A stretch of 64,000 nucleotides of DNA. Origin: Benincasa hispida (Eukaryota > Streptophyta > Magnoliopsida > Cucurbitales > Cucurbitaceae). Made by a program: the position numbers and the translations under genes. Every line of letters starts with the position of its first letter. The first letter of the stretch is position 1. This document shows, one piece after another, positions 1 to 9,792 of this stretch. The DNA is taken from NCBI RefSeq assembly GCF_009727055.1, contig NC_052359.1, positions 15,902,198 to 15,966,197 of the forward strand. The letters are read 5' to 3'. Under the pieces are notes generated by a model. That model had not been told where the DNA came from, ran no database searches, and saw nothing but the letters and a program-made list of their open reading frames with translations.

Positions 1-493
1 TAGATAAGTACTATTCTATGATCAATATGCATTAAAATGTTAACACATACAAATACAAATACTGCAATAAAAAATTTAGGATTAATGAATCTATAATTTA
101 AAGACAAATTACTTTCTCCTAAAAGAAATTTGGCTTTGGCAATTAAAATTGATGATCATCAATTTTAATAGGAATAAAATGACTAGTACAAGTAGTTATC
201 TAGAATTCGAGTTAAATTATTTTACATATCTAAAGATCTTGCCTCTTATGCAAGATTGTCATTAAACCTTAATGGATAAGGCTGTAAGACTAAAAAACAT
301 GTTCTGATCCAAAGGGTTTGGTGAACGTAAATGCTGAATAGCATTATAATATATCATCAATAGGATTGATGAATATTTAGCATATAAGTATCTTTACCTA
401 ATACAACTTAAATCTAAATTTTCTTTAAAGGTTCCAAAAGAATGAGACTAAAGTTGAAAATCAATTAGATAAGTCTATCGGTACATTATGAAC
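1..493. other. AT-rich flank without a gene
   Basis: No coding frame, RNA gene or repeat boundary is recognisable. Bases from about 289 onward reappear inverted at 19325-19540, so this flank belongs to the left arm of the large inverted repeat; bases 1-288 have no counterpart in the window. Confidence 0.6.
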
Positions 494-1838
494 TGATAAG
501 CTCGGTATTTATCGTTGCACATAAACCCCTGCTAGTCAAATATTATTTATAAATCACTGAATGAACTACTTATACTAACTAGTAGTACAAACGGCAAATC
601 TGAGTGTCGAACCTCAGGGAAGCATAGAAGATTAGTTCCTCGAAGCACATTTCTAGTTAAAGTTGTAAAATGGGGGGATTTGGTGTGGGTTGGAATAGAA
701 AATGCATAAAAGAAATAAAATGCAATAAAACTAAAAGATAGAAATGCAATTAACTAAGACATTCTAGCTGAAGGAAATGAAATAGACCAATGCAATCTTG
801 ATCATCGAATTTCTTAATATAATTTTAGTTTCTTAACTACGCCTAGCCCAATTGATTGGACATCCAACCAACGATCCTTATAGGTAATTAGCTAAACATG
901 CTCAAATGAATCCATATTAAACATGATTACCTAACTACATTAAGTTATAGGGCTTACACTAGGATGAATGTTTAATTTCCACCATCTAATTACACACCCA
1001 CTAGGATTTTCTTTAGGTTAATAGGAACAATACGATTCATTTTAGACCACCAATTACAAGCCTAACTAACCTATTGCTTCTTATGGACTCACTAACAATT
1101 TCATGTCACATATTGCTAGATAATCCTAAGCCTTCAACCACAAATCCTCAAGTAGTTTGTCAGACAATTAAGAGAAAATATAATTGATTAAGCAAGATAA
1201 ACAAAGACAAACCCATAGCTAAGATATGAAATTACAATTAAGAAAAACTTCAAAAATTACATTGTTCCAAATCCCTAAACTAGAGAGTTAGTTCTTATCT
1301 TCCTATGGAGATGAAGAAAAGAAGAACCTGACAATGCCTTTACTAGTTACATGAGATTGGGAGGAAAATGGAGAAAAATACAAGTGAAAAGGTGAGAAAG
1401 GAGAAAATCGGCATATGAGCTAATTGGGAGGTGATTCTTCCATTATGTTCTGCCCTAAAATGAAGAAGAAACATTATATAGCAGATGTCGCAGCGTTGCA
1501 ACGATGCAGCTAGCATTGCAAACCTGCGATAGACAACGCACGTGCCTCCGTCAAAATTTGAAGCGTTGCAACGCTACCCTATTTTTTCAACATTATGGAG
1601 GCTATTTTCTTGTAGCGTTGCAACACTCCATCCAAGGGCATTTTCATCATTTTAGATCCTTTTGAAGTCTAAATGCTCAAATTAGCTTCTAATTGCTCCA
1701 AATTAACCCCGAACAACTCGTGCGTTGTCTACCACCAAGATGGTCAATACCTATAAAATTATTAAATAAACACATTAAACATAGTAACAACCTAGAGTTA
1801 AGAAGAGGAAAGTAGTAAAACTTTGGTATTATCAAACA
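494..1838 (-). repeat. 3' LTR of the Athila-type element
   Basis: This 1345-bp LTR runs, on the minus strand, from a TGTTTGATAA start at 1838 to a GCTTATCA end at 494. A TATA-like ATATAATG lies near 1473-1482 (minus strand). Just upstream of it, at 1493-1624, are three copies of GCGTTGCAAC. It pairs with 4512-5869. Confidence 0.8.
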
Positions 1839-1850
1839 CCCCCAACTTAA
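1839..1850 (-). promoter_or_regulatory. Polypurine tract
   Basis: On the minus strand TTAAGTTGGGGG abuts the 3' LTR start TG at 1838. This is the usual plus-strand primer position and matches the common Athila/Tat form AAGTTTGGGGG. Confidence 0.8.
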
Positions 1851-3351
1851 TCCTTGATTATCCTCGAGCAAGGTAGAATCACACATTCACACAAAAATAT
1901 GCTTGCTCAATCACAAGGGTCATTACTTTATTCTCAACAGGATAAGATTTGCAATAAAAAATGAAATCTGATTATAATCAATCAATGGAGCACATTTTAT
2001 AAATGATTCTACACCTATTCATGAATGAGTGAGTCCAAGCCCTAACTATTAAGCCCACAAAACTCGGAATGGTTTTATAAGACTCTCAATTCATTTTCCC
2101 CCTACTCTGGCTTAAAGGTTCAAGAGCCAAGCTTCCTAGACTCAACAATGCAATGACATACTTAAGGGAACTAAACTTTTATTCTATTGTTTTCTTTCTC
2201 ATTTTCTTACTTTACACAAAAGAGGAACCCTTATCTAGTCACACCACCTTCGTTTTGGCTTGTCCACACGGGTTACATGAAAGATACCCAACTACGAGCG
2301 ATGTCTTCTAATAAGGTGTCGAAGCTTACTCATTCCTCGGGATATACTTTAGCTCAAAGAGAAACTATGGGTTTATAGCCATTCTAGGTTAATCATAACC
2401 CCAAGAAAGAGGAGTAATCCCCTTCAAAAATAAAATACAAACTTTCTTTTACTTTACAACATGCTTTGTCTTTTACAAGCTTTCTTTTTATTTACTCTAC
2501 ACTTGGCTTTTACAATACAGAACGAGAATTTGGCAAAAACCAAGGCATGCATTATTAAGTTGAGCTTTTAGCCTCTTAACACTTATCACCTAGGCCTTTT
2601 GGGGTGACAACAAATGTACAAGCCACATAATACAATTCTAAGCATGCAAGCTCTAATTTTGTTGGACAAAGGACTAAAAGATGCATGAGAGATAATAAAA
2701 TTTTTAAAACAGGCTAAAACTCATGATCATGCTCTTCAAACATCATCTCACACAAATCTAATCACAAAGAGGGTGTATTATCAACTTTTCATCATAACAA
2801 ACCAAGCAAAAGAGCAAGCAAAAAATTCAAACACACAAACATTCTCCGAGCACAGCGCTCAAGGACCTCAAACTATCATTACATACCCCACCCCAACTTA
2901 AAATGATACATTGTCCCAATGTATCTCTAATCGAAGCTCAATAAAATAAAGGAGCCAAGGGAATAGAAAACCTCCTCTGATGACGTTTTCGTACATGGGA
3001 TGGTGATATGAGGTTTGCGCTTAGATTTATCTTCTTCTTCTTTTAGGACAAAAGGAAAGAACCTACAAAAGAAAAAGAAGAAGCTAAAATACGAAATCAG
3101 TAAAGGAAAGCAGTAAATTCTTATCACCTAGCTCCGTCCAGGAAGGGCAAATTTTTAATTTCGGTTGCTCGACTTGACCTGTCCCTTATCAAGCTACAAA
3201 GAAATTTTTGTATTTCTCTGGTCCCTTCTTGGATGAGTCAATATAGCCCGACAATGCTATAAGGCCCCTCATCTTATGAAGAGAACCAAACAGATCAAAT
3301 TTTTATTTTTTTGAATAAGGAAAACATGGTAAAAAGAAAGAATCAAAAGAC

Positions 3352-3804
3352 TTATATGAACCAAGAGTCAAAACAAAGAAAAGACTCAACAAACTCGTGA
3401 GGACTAGTGGAGGAAAATTTAAAAATATATGAAATACCAAGAGGTAGAACAGAGCGAGGTCTTTCGACCTCAAACTCTATCACTTGGATGTTGTTGGGTT
3501 TAGGCTCGGGATCCTCCTTAGCCTCACAAACTAGCAAGCATGGAGTGGCATCCTCATCATCACTGGAGTAATAGCACTCCACAAGGAACTCTGCCTCCAA
3601 GGTATAGACGATGGGATGCTCTAGCATGCTCTCCAATCTCTGCACGACCTCTGTTAGCTGGGCAACATGGTCGATCATGCTTTGTGGTTGAGCTTGAACG
3701 TCTTGCTGCAATTTAAGAGAGCTATTAGCAAGTTCAGAAATTAAGAACTCCAAAGTTATACCTAGGCACGAATCTACAGGAAGTGGTTCCTTCTCTTTCA
3801 CCAC
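3352..3804 (-). pseudogene. Gag-like fragment of the Athila-type element
   Basis: A 150-residue open frame. Its first half holds a LISELANSSLKLQQD segment followed by a DHVAQLTEVVQRLE segment. These recall the region of Athila Gag with pattern LxxLxxxLxxFQQ followed by NQVGQLA. The second half is acidic (SSDDEDATP), then proline-rich. Upstream on the same strand (about 3990-4070) a broken frame encodes a parallel LVMELANSAFELQ segment, so the module seems duplicated. No zinc knuckle is visible. The start codon used here is only the first ATG of the surviving frame. The inverted copy of this stretch near 15750-16150 is broken by indels. It is probably non-functional. Confidence 0.5.
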
Positions 3805-4490
3805 GTCAACATGGATTACCTCATGCCTCTAAGGCTCTGGAAAATTCAAGGAATAGTCTAGCAATAGCTCATCTGGCCTCTCAATTGAAGTTACAAGCTG
3901 AGCAACAAGGTCACTCAGACTTTAGAAGTCAGTTCTAGTCTCTGCCTCAGGACAAAGACTCTTCTACTGGAAGCGCTTAAACTCCTGCTGCCTATAGAGG
4001 TTGTCCTACTGAAGTTCAAAAGCACTATTAGCAAGCTCCATAACCAAAGCCTCTAAAGACTTACGTAATCCTGAAGACTATGTATGAATCAATTGTTGTG
4101 GTGCTGTGAAATCTTGGTTTTCCAGGCTCTGTTTGTCGTCCTGAGTATCCATGATCAAAGGACTCCTCCCACTAAAAATGGTGAGGCTCGTAGTTAAAAT
4201 GACCATAATACGCCTCTTTGGAATGACCATGTGGTACTAGACTCCACTGCAAACTCCAACCTATTGCTTCTGCTTATTGCAAACTCCACTCCATCACATG
4301 GCTAACCAAGGCGGTCAACTCGGTAATGTGGTGGTCAAGGCCACTTACCTCGTCATGAAGAACTACAACTCAGCTGTCGAACGTCCAAGATTGATTTGGA
4401 AATTCTGTCATGCTTAACTGACACAAAAAGAAAACAAATCAAAGAAAAAGAAACTTTAACTAAATACTAACTAAGAAGAACTAATTGGCT

Positions 4491-4508
4491 TCCCTGGCAA
4501 CGATGCCA
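4491..4508 (-). promoter_or_regulatory. Primer binding site, tRNA-Asp-like
   Basis: On the minus strand TGGCATCGTTGCCAGGGA follows the 5' LTR end (GCTTAGCA, at 4512) after three bases. It differs at three positions from TGGCGCCGTTGCCGGGG, the complement of the plant tRNA-Asp 3' end that primes Athila-type elements. Confidence 0.8.
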
Positions 4509-4511
4509 ATT

Positions 4512-5869
4512 TGCTAAGCTCGATAATTATCGTTGCCCATAAACCCTTGATAGTTAAATAATATTTATAAATCATTGAACGAACTACTTATAGTAACTGG
4601 TAGTACAAGTGGAAAGTCCAGGGTCGAACCTCATGGAAGCATGAAAGATTAGTTCTTCAAAACGCATTTCTAGTTATAGTGGTAAAATGGGGGGAGGGAG
4701 GGAGGGGTTGGTGTGGATTGGAAGAGGAAATGCATAAAAGAAATAAAATGCAATGAAACTAAAAGATAGAAATGCAATTAACTAAGACATTCTAGCTTAA
4801 GGAAATGGAATAGACTAATGCAATCTTGATTGTTGAATTGCTTAATGTAATTTTAGTTTCTTAACTATGCCTAACCTTATTATTGGACATTCAATCAACA
4901 GTCCTAATTACCTAATTAGCTAAACATACTCCAATAAATCTATATTAAATACGATTACCCAACCTCATTAAGTTCTAGGGTTTATGCTAGGATGAATTTT
5001 TAATTTCCACCGTCTAATTAAATACACACTATGGTTTTCTCTAGGTTAGTAGGAACAATACGACTCATTTTAGACAACAAATTGCAAGTCTAACTAACCT
5101 ATTGCTTTTTATGGACTCACTAACAATTTCATGGCACATATTACTAGAAAATCCTAAGCATTCAACTACAAATCCTTAAGTATTTTGTCAGACAATCAAG
5201 AGAAAATATAATGGATTAAGCAAGATAAATAAAGTCAAACCCATAGCCAAGATATGAAAATTACAATTAAAAAAAAAACTCATAAAGCTACATTGTTCAA
5301 AATAACTAAACTAGAGAGCTAGATCTTACCTTCCCATGGAGATGAAGAAGAGAAGAACCCAACAATGTCTTCACTAGTTACATGAGATGCACAGAAAATG
5401 GAGAAAAATACAAGTGGAGAGGTGAGAAGAGGAGAAAATCAACATAGAAGCCGATTGGGAGGTGATTCTTCAATTATGTTCTACCCTAAAATGAAGAATA
5501 AAAATTATATAGCAAGTATCATAGTGTTGCAATGTTGTAGCTAGCGTTACAACCTTGCGATAGACAATGCACGTGACTCTGTCAAAATTTGGAGCGTTGC
5601 AACACTACCCTGTTTTTTAAGTATTATGGAAGTTACTGTTTTGTAGCATTGAAATGCTCCATCCAGGGGAATTTTCTTCATTACACATCCTTTTGAAGTT
5701 CAATTGCTCAAATTAACTCCTAATTGCTCCAAATTAACCCCGAACAACTCGTAACGACTGATTCTACCTCTAAGATGCTCGATACCCATAAAATCATTAG
5801 ATAAACATATTAAACATAGTAACGACCTAGAATTAAGAAGGGGAAAATAGCCAGTATAAAAACCTAACA
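4512..5869 (-). repeat. 5' LTR of the Athila-type element
   Basis: A 1358-bp partner of 494-1838, TG...CA on the minus strand, directly upstream of the primer site. The GCGTTGCAAC palindromes of the 3' LTR are mostly mutated here (for example AGTGTTGCAATG near 5523). Confidence 0.8.
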
Positions 5870-6385
5870 TACAAAGCCTAATTGATAGAAAATGGGGATT
5901 ATATCCCGACCTTAAGCAAATTTGGGTGAAATTGTGCTTCAAAGGGAGAAAGATAACCTTGTTAAACTTATCATATTAATGATGAAACTTTGTTAGACAT
6001 GGTCACATCATCAATAAATTACACATCATTACCAGACTCCAGTTGGGACAAACAATAGAGATTGCATTGTGAACATTATTCACTCAAATTGTCTAGGAAA
6101 CTATTTTGGAATATGGAAGTGTTGTAAAATTGGTTTACGATATTTCAAGATTTGGATATGTTAAGACACACATATTGAAACAAACCCAAAAAGAATATAT
6201 GTACATAGATACACCAAAGTGTAAGTTGTCATCAAGATGAAACAAAATGGTCTTTTATATAATTCTAAATAAAATAACGTATTTGTGTGACAAATACAAC
6301 TTTTATAAGGAATGTTAAATAAAAGACTACAAACCTATCAAATAAGGCTATATAGTATTGAAGAGTTTATTCCAAGTAAATCCAC
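5870..6385. other. AT-rich interval, no gene seen
   Basis: No supported coding frame, RNA gene or repeat boundary. It sits between the Athila-type 5' LTR and the small solo LTR. An inverted copy lies at about 13172-13687. Confidence 0.5.
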
Positions 6386-6662
6386 TGTTGGAATGCCTTG
6401 AATTTGTTAGTTCGTGCTTCGAACAACCATGAAAAAAGTAACATTTATGGTGATTTAAGATTATGACCATAGGGTTTAGAGAAGTGCACTATATAAACTC
6501 TTCAATCCTAGTGTGTCGTTTTATATTTAGAAAACATTATCTCTAATAATATTGTTCTCCCATGGACGTAGCTAATACGCTTTTAGTGAACTACGTAATT
6601 CATGTATCGATTATGCATTCTTTTACGTTCTTTTGTATTCTTTAATTTCTGATTTTGTAGCA
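6386..6662 (+). mobile_element. Small solo LTR (Copia-type) with a perfect target duplication
   Basis: The 277-bp unit starts TGTTGGAATG and ends GTAGCA. It is flanked on both sides by TCCAC (6381-6385 and 6663-6667). A TATA box (CTATATAAACTC) lies near 6489. The downstream half reads CCATGGACGTAGC and then GAACTACGTAA, a layout seen in short Tork-type Copia LTRs. No internal region is present, so it is a solo LTR left by LTR-LTR recombination. An inverted copy with the same flanks is at 12891-13171. Confidence 0.8.
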
Positions 6663-7071
6663 TCCACAAAATATTTAACAAGTGTTATTAATCATTTAAA
6701 AGTAAAATGAATACTAATTGCCAACTAGATAGTCTTCTTTGTAGTCGGAGAGTTATGAGATGACTCAACTTTTACAATGACTTAATTGAAGTCAAAGTTA
6801 TCATGTTAAATGACAAGAGTTGAGGAATGTTTAAAAGAATCAATATATCAAAGTCATAGATTTCGAGATAGAGTTTGTGTGCTCCATCTCACTATGAATG
6901 TATAGATTTTCTTGATAGGGTAAAACTCATAGGATATGAATGGATCTACAAAAAAAAAAAAAACAGAGTCTATGTACTCCGTCTCAATCTAAATTTGTAA
7001 ATTTTCTTGATAGGGTAAAACCCATAGGATATGAATGTATTTACAACACATACACGAAAGTGTAGATAAGA
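6663..7071. other. AT-rich interval, no gene seen
   Basis: Contains a pure A tract at about 6950-6963 and a short imperfect repeat of the phrase TTTTCTTGATAGGGTAAAAC (near 6908 and 7000). No coding content. Confidence 0.5.
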
Positions 7072-7076
7072 GATAT
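7072..7076. repeat. Target site duplication (left) of Copia-1
   Basis: GATAT immediately precedes the LTR start TGTTAAAT. The same five bases follow the far LTR end at 23081-23085, tying both LTRs to one insertion event. Confidence 0.85.
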
Positions 7077-7863
7077 TGTTAAATAGAAGTGAAATTAACT
7101 TCATTCGGTTATAGAATTTGTTACAATTCTAGCTACCTTTAAATACTCTGCTTAACTAATTTGTAAAGTGAGAGAGAGCAATTGTAATTGAGTCATTACA
7201 CTATCTTGAAGCAATCTTGAATAAAACAACATCAGCTTCTCCGTGGACATAGGCCTCCCTTGGCTGAATCACGTAAATGATCGTGTTCATCTTCTTCTTC
7301 TTATCGTCTTCCTCTTTCGTATACCCCCTTGACCCAAATGATCGTGTAGGTTTAATAAACGATCGTTTAGCTTTTACCCAATGATCATTTAGCTTTTTCC
7401 CAACGATCGTTTACTTCTGCAAGCCTCATCGTGTAGACAACCATCGTTTAGACGACCTCATCTAGATGACCTTCAGTAAAGCCTCATCATCTAGATGACT
7501 CATGCCTTATTGTTTAGTCGACCCCTACTTTACCTTCATCACCTAGACGATCGAAGACTCCTCGCCCCAAGGAATTCTGGCAGTCTCCCGACATTCCTCT
7601 CTTTTCTTTACAAAAGGAAAAGAAAAGATTAGTCAGTCGAAGGGTTTTTCACTGCAGAAGTTTGTGGTTATAATATCAGCCATTGAAGTGTAAGGTTGAG
7701 ATCATACATCACACGGTTTGTACATCCTGTATGCGACCTAGCGTTTGTGTGAAGCATCGAGGGGTATCCAATAGTCGTGTAAGGGCCATTCTTCACTCTA
7801 GGCCCGAAAAGACTTTGCATATCCATCTTGTTTCTGCCTTCTTTCCGCATTTCAAGCCCAACA
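7077..7863 (+). repeat. 5' LTR of Copia-1
   Basis: A 787-bp LTR, TGTTAAATAG to GCCCAACA, next to a Met-tRNA-type primer site. A TTTAAATACT TATA-like motif sits near 7136 and an AATAAAAC signal near 7220. After that come several CGATCG palindromes (7360, 7404, 7548) in the inferred R/U5 part. The partner is 22108-23080. Confidence 0.85.
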
Positions 7864-7865
7864 AG

Positions 7866-7878
7866 TGGTATTAGAGCC
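7866..7878 (+). promoter_or_regulatory. Primer binding site, initiator tRNA-Met type
   Basis: TGGTATTAGAGCC lies two bases after the LTR end and differs at one base from the common Copia site TGGTATCAGAGCC. Confidence 0.85.
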
Positions 7879-7957
7879 TGTAAGACAGCATCAAGATTAG
7901 TCAAGATTCAAAGAAGCAATAATCTTGAAGTCTTTCAGTCGAACTTTTAGTTCAAAA

Positions 7958-8630
7958 ATGGCAGTTGCAAGGTATGACATCGAGAAATTTGATGGAAAAG
8001 GCGACTTTGGTCTGTGGAAGGCCAAAATAAAAAGGCCTAAAATAAAAGCTTTATTGGGACAACAGAGGGCACACAAGCCCTAGATGATTCGAAAAAGCCG
8101 CCAAGTACAGTGACAGAAGAAGAAAAAGAAAAATATGGAGCTTACTGCTCATGGAACACTCGTTTTGAACTTGTCTGATAATGTCCTATGGCAAGTAATC
8201 GACTAGGAGACAACTTACAAGATGTGGAAAAATTAAATGAGCTTATGAAGACGAAGAATTTTCCTAATAAATTTTTCTAAGGGAAAGGTACTTTACATTT
8301 AAGATGAATGCATCAAAGTCATTAACAAAGAACCTAGATGATTTCAGAGAATTACTACTGAGTTTATAACTCAAGGAAAAGAAATCGAGGCAGACAATGA
8401 AGCATTTGTGCTTCTTAACTCATTGTCAAAATCCTACAGAGAAGTGAAGACAACCCTAAAGTATGGGAGAGATTCCATTACTTCTGATATCATTATTTCT
8501 GCTCTTAAAATCAGAGAAATGGAACTCATTACAAGCAAAGAAGAAAAATCTAATGCAGAAGGCTTGTTTGTTAAAAAGAAGTCAAAACAGAATAACAAGG
8601 AGAAAGGCAAACAAAGCTCAAATGATTAAG
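7958..8630 (+). pseudogene. gag: Copia-1 gag (broken)
   Basis: Gag packages element RNA in cytoplasmic particles. The ATG at 7958 opens a frame beginning MAVARYDIEKFDGKGDFGLW, the usual N-terminus of this Copia Gag group. A TAG at 8081-8083 ends it after 41 codons. Gag resumes in other frames; the clearest stretch is 8408-8629, beginning LLNSLSKSYREVKTTL, matching the UBN2/Copia gag core and ending in a lysine-rich tail. The fragments recur inverted at 10936-11157 and beyond. In the inverted copy the region after the first codons lacks the extra bases seen near 8030-8045, so part of the disruption may be consensus error. Confidence 0.8.
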
Positions 8631-8656
8631 GATGAAAAGAGAAGTCCAGGGTCAGA

Positions 8657-8697
8657 TGCAAATATTGTAAAAGCTTGGACATTTGATCAAAGATTGC
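8657..8697 (+). pseudogene. Gag zinc knuckle with a one-base deletion
   Basis: The CX2CX4HX4C nucleocapsid knuckle should span 42 bases from first to last Cys codon; here it spans 41. CKYCKSL is in one frame and the remaining His and Cys are read in the next. The same deletion is in the inverted copy (about 10864-10904), so it is not a random read error confined to one arm. Confidence 0.75.
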
Positions 8698-8850
8698 AGA
8701 ACACTCAAAATGGGCAGAAAATAAACAATCTCAGCCACAACCAAAAGTCCAACCAAACCAGTCAGGTGAAGCCTCGGTTTATGAAGATTCTTAGTTTTAT
8801 TCTAATGCTTTGGCTACATCTAATTGCAGGGAAAAAGAAGAAGCAAATAA

Positions 8851-9261
8851 GAACCAGATTGGGTTTTAGGTTCAGGGTGTTCATTCCACATGACACCTCA
8901 CAAGGGCTGGTTCAGTACCTACAGAGAATTGGATGGAGGTTCAGTCTACATGGGAAACAATAACTCATGTCCAGTGGTTGGGATTGGTTCAGTCTCATTG
9001 AAGTTAGAAGATGGAATTGTCAAGCTCTTAAGAAATGTCAGACATATGCCTAAGCTGAAGAGAAATCTAATTTCACTAGTCATGCTTGACTCCATTGGCT
9101 GTGAATACCGAGGCAAGAAAGGATATTGTGAAGTGTTGAAGAACAGTAAGCCTGTCCTTAGAGGGGTGAAGATAAATGGAGTATATCTAGTGCAAGGTGT
9201 TCATCAAGTACACTCAGCCTTGATTGTGACTCATAATCAGCCTACTAAAGGAGACCTATGA
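8851..9261 (+). pseudogene. Copia-1 aspartic protease region, catalytic Asp replaced
   Basis: Retrotransposon proteases cut the polyprotein and need a D-S/T-G triad. The expected WxLDSG site reads WVLGSG at 8860-8877 (GGT-TCA-GGG), so the catalytic aspartate is glycine. Downstream residues CSFHMTPHKGWF, the NISLVMLD-like core (RNLISLVMLD) and the VLRG motif are well kept. The open frame continues to a TGA at 9259-9261, where Copia polyproteins usually have Trp ahead of HKRLSHIS. The inverted arm carries the same GSG (near 10700). The product would be inactive. Confidence 0.75.
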
Positions 9262-9767
9262 CACAAAAGACTCTCTCACATTAGTGCCAAAGGTCTACAA
9301 GTTTTAGCCAACCAAGCTATTCTACCTAAAGGAGTACATCAGAGCCTATCCTTTTGTGAACATTATGTAATAGGGAAGGCTACTAGGTAGAGCTTTGTGA
9401 AGGTACAACACACAACCAAGGCCATCCTCGATTATGTGCATTCAGACCTATGGGGTCTTTCACCTTATCAATCATTGAGTGGTGCAAGGTATTTCCTTAC
9501 TTTTGTTGATGATTACTCAAGAAAGAGCTGGATCTATTTCCTTAAATCTAAGGATTTAGTGTTTGAAAAGTTTAAAGAATGGAAAGTAATGGTTGAGAAA
9601 ATGTCTAACTGTCAGATTAAGTGTCTAAGAATAGATAATGGGATTCAATATTGCAGAAGACTTCAATGTTTATTGCAGACAACAAGGCATATCAAGACAC
9701 AAGACAGTTAGGTATACACCTCAGTAAAATGGGTAGTAGAAAGGTTGAATTGAAGAGTAACGGAGAG
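9262..9767 (+). pseudogene. Copia-1 GAG-pre-integrase and integrase core (N-terminal part)
   Basis: HKRLSHISAKGL starts the pre-integrase His/Cys module; its CEHYVIGK segment has FCEH where this family usually has a second Cys, and a TAG follows at 9388. The rve catalytic core reads YVHSDLWG (first Asp codon 9445-9447), then FVDDYSRKSWIYFLK and RIDNGIQY (second Asp). The third acidic residue is not recognisable before the N run. Stops at about 9710 and beyond break the frame. The C-terminal continuation is found at 19872, after the inverted block. Confidence 0.8.
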
Positions 9768-9792
9768 NNNNNNNNNNNNNNNNNNNNNNNNN
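9768..9792. other. 25-base N run at the fold point
   Basis: Exactly 25 N. GAGTAACGGAG precedes it and its reverse complement follows, so both sides are the same sequence in opposite orientation. The identical length at 23898-23922 and 35281-35305 suggests a fixed placeholder rather than a measured gap. Confidence 0.95.

Larger units (their letters stand above)
494..5869 (-). mobile_element. Athila-type non-autonomous (gag-only) LTR retrotransposon
   Basis: Two diverged direct repeats (494-1838 and 4512-5869) begin with TG and end with CA when read on the minus strand. They flank 2.7 kb that has an Asp-tRNA-like primer site next to one LTR and a purine tract ending in GGGGG next to the other. 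That arrangement is typical of Athila/Tat Ty3-Gypsy elements. Full Athila elements have roughly 8 kb or more of internal sequence with gag and pol; here only a degraded gag-like segment remains and no protease, RT or integrase motif is visible. It therefore resembles a large retrotransposon derivative. I see no matching target duplication (TGAAC at 489-493, TACAA at 5870-5874). The many LTR differences point to an old insertion. An inverted copy lies at 13688-19324. Confidence 0.8.
289..9767 (+). repeat. Left arm of large inverted repeat 1
   Basis: Everything here reappears reverse-complemented at 9793-19540: the Athila-type element, solo LTR with its TCCAC flanks, and Copia-1 LTR, gag, PR and INT. 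The arms are 9.5 and 9.7 kb and the fold point is a 25-base N run. Confidence 0.9.
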
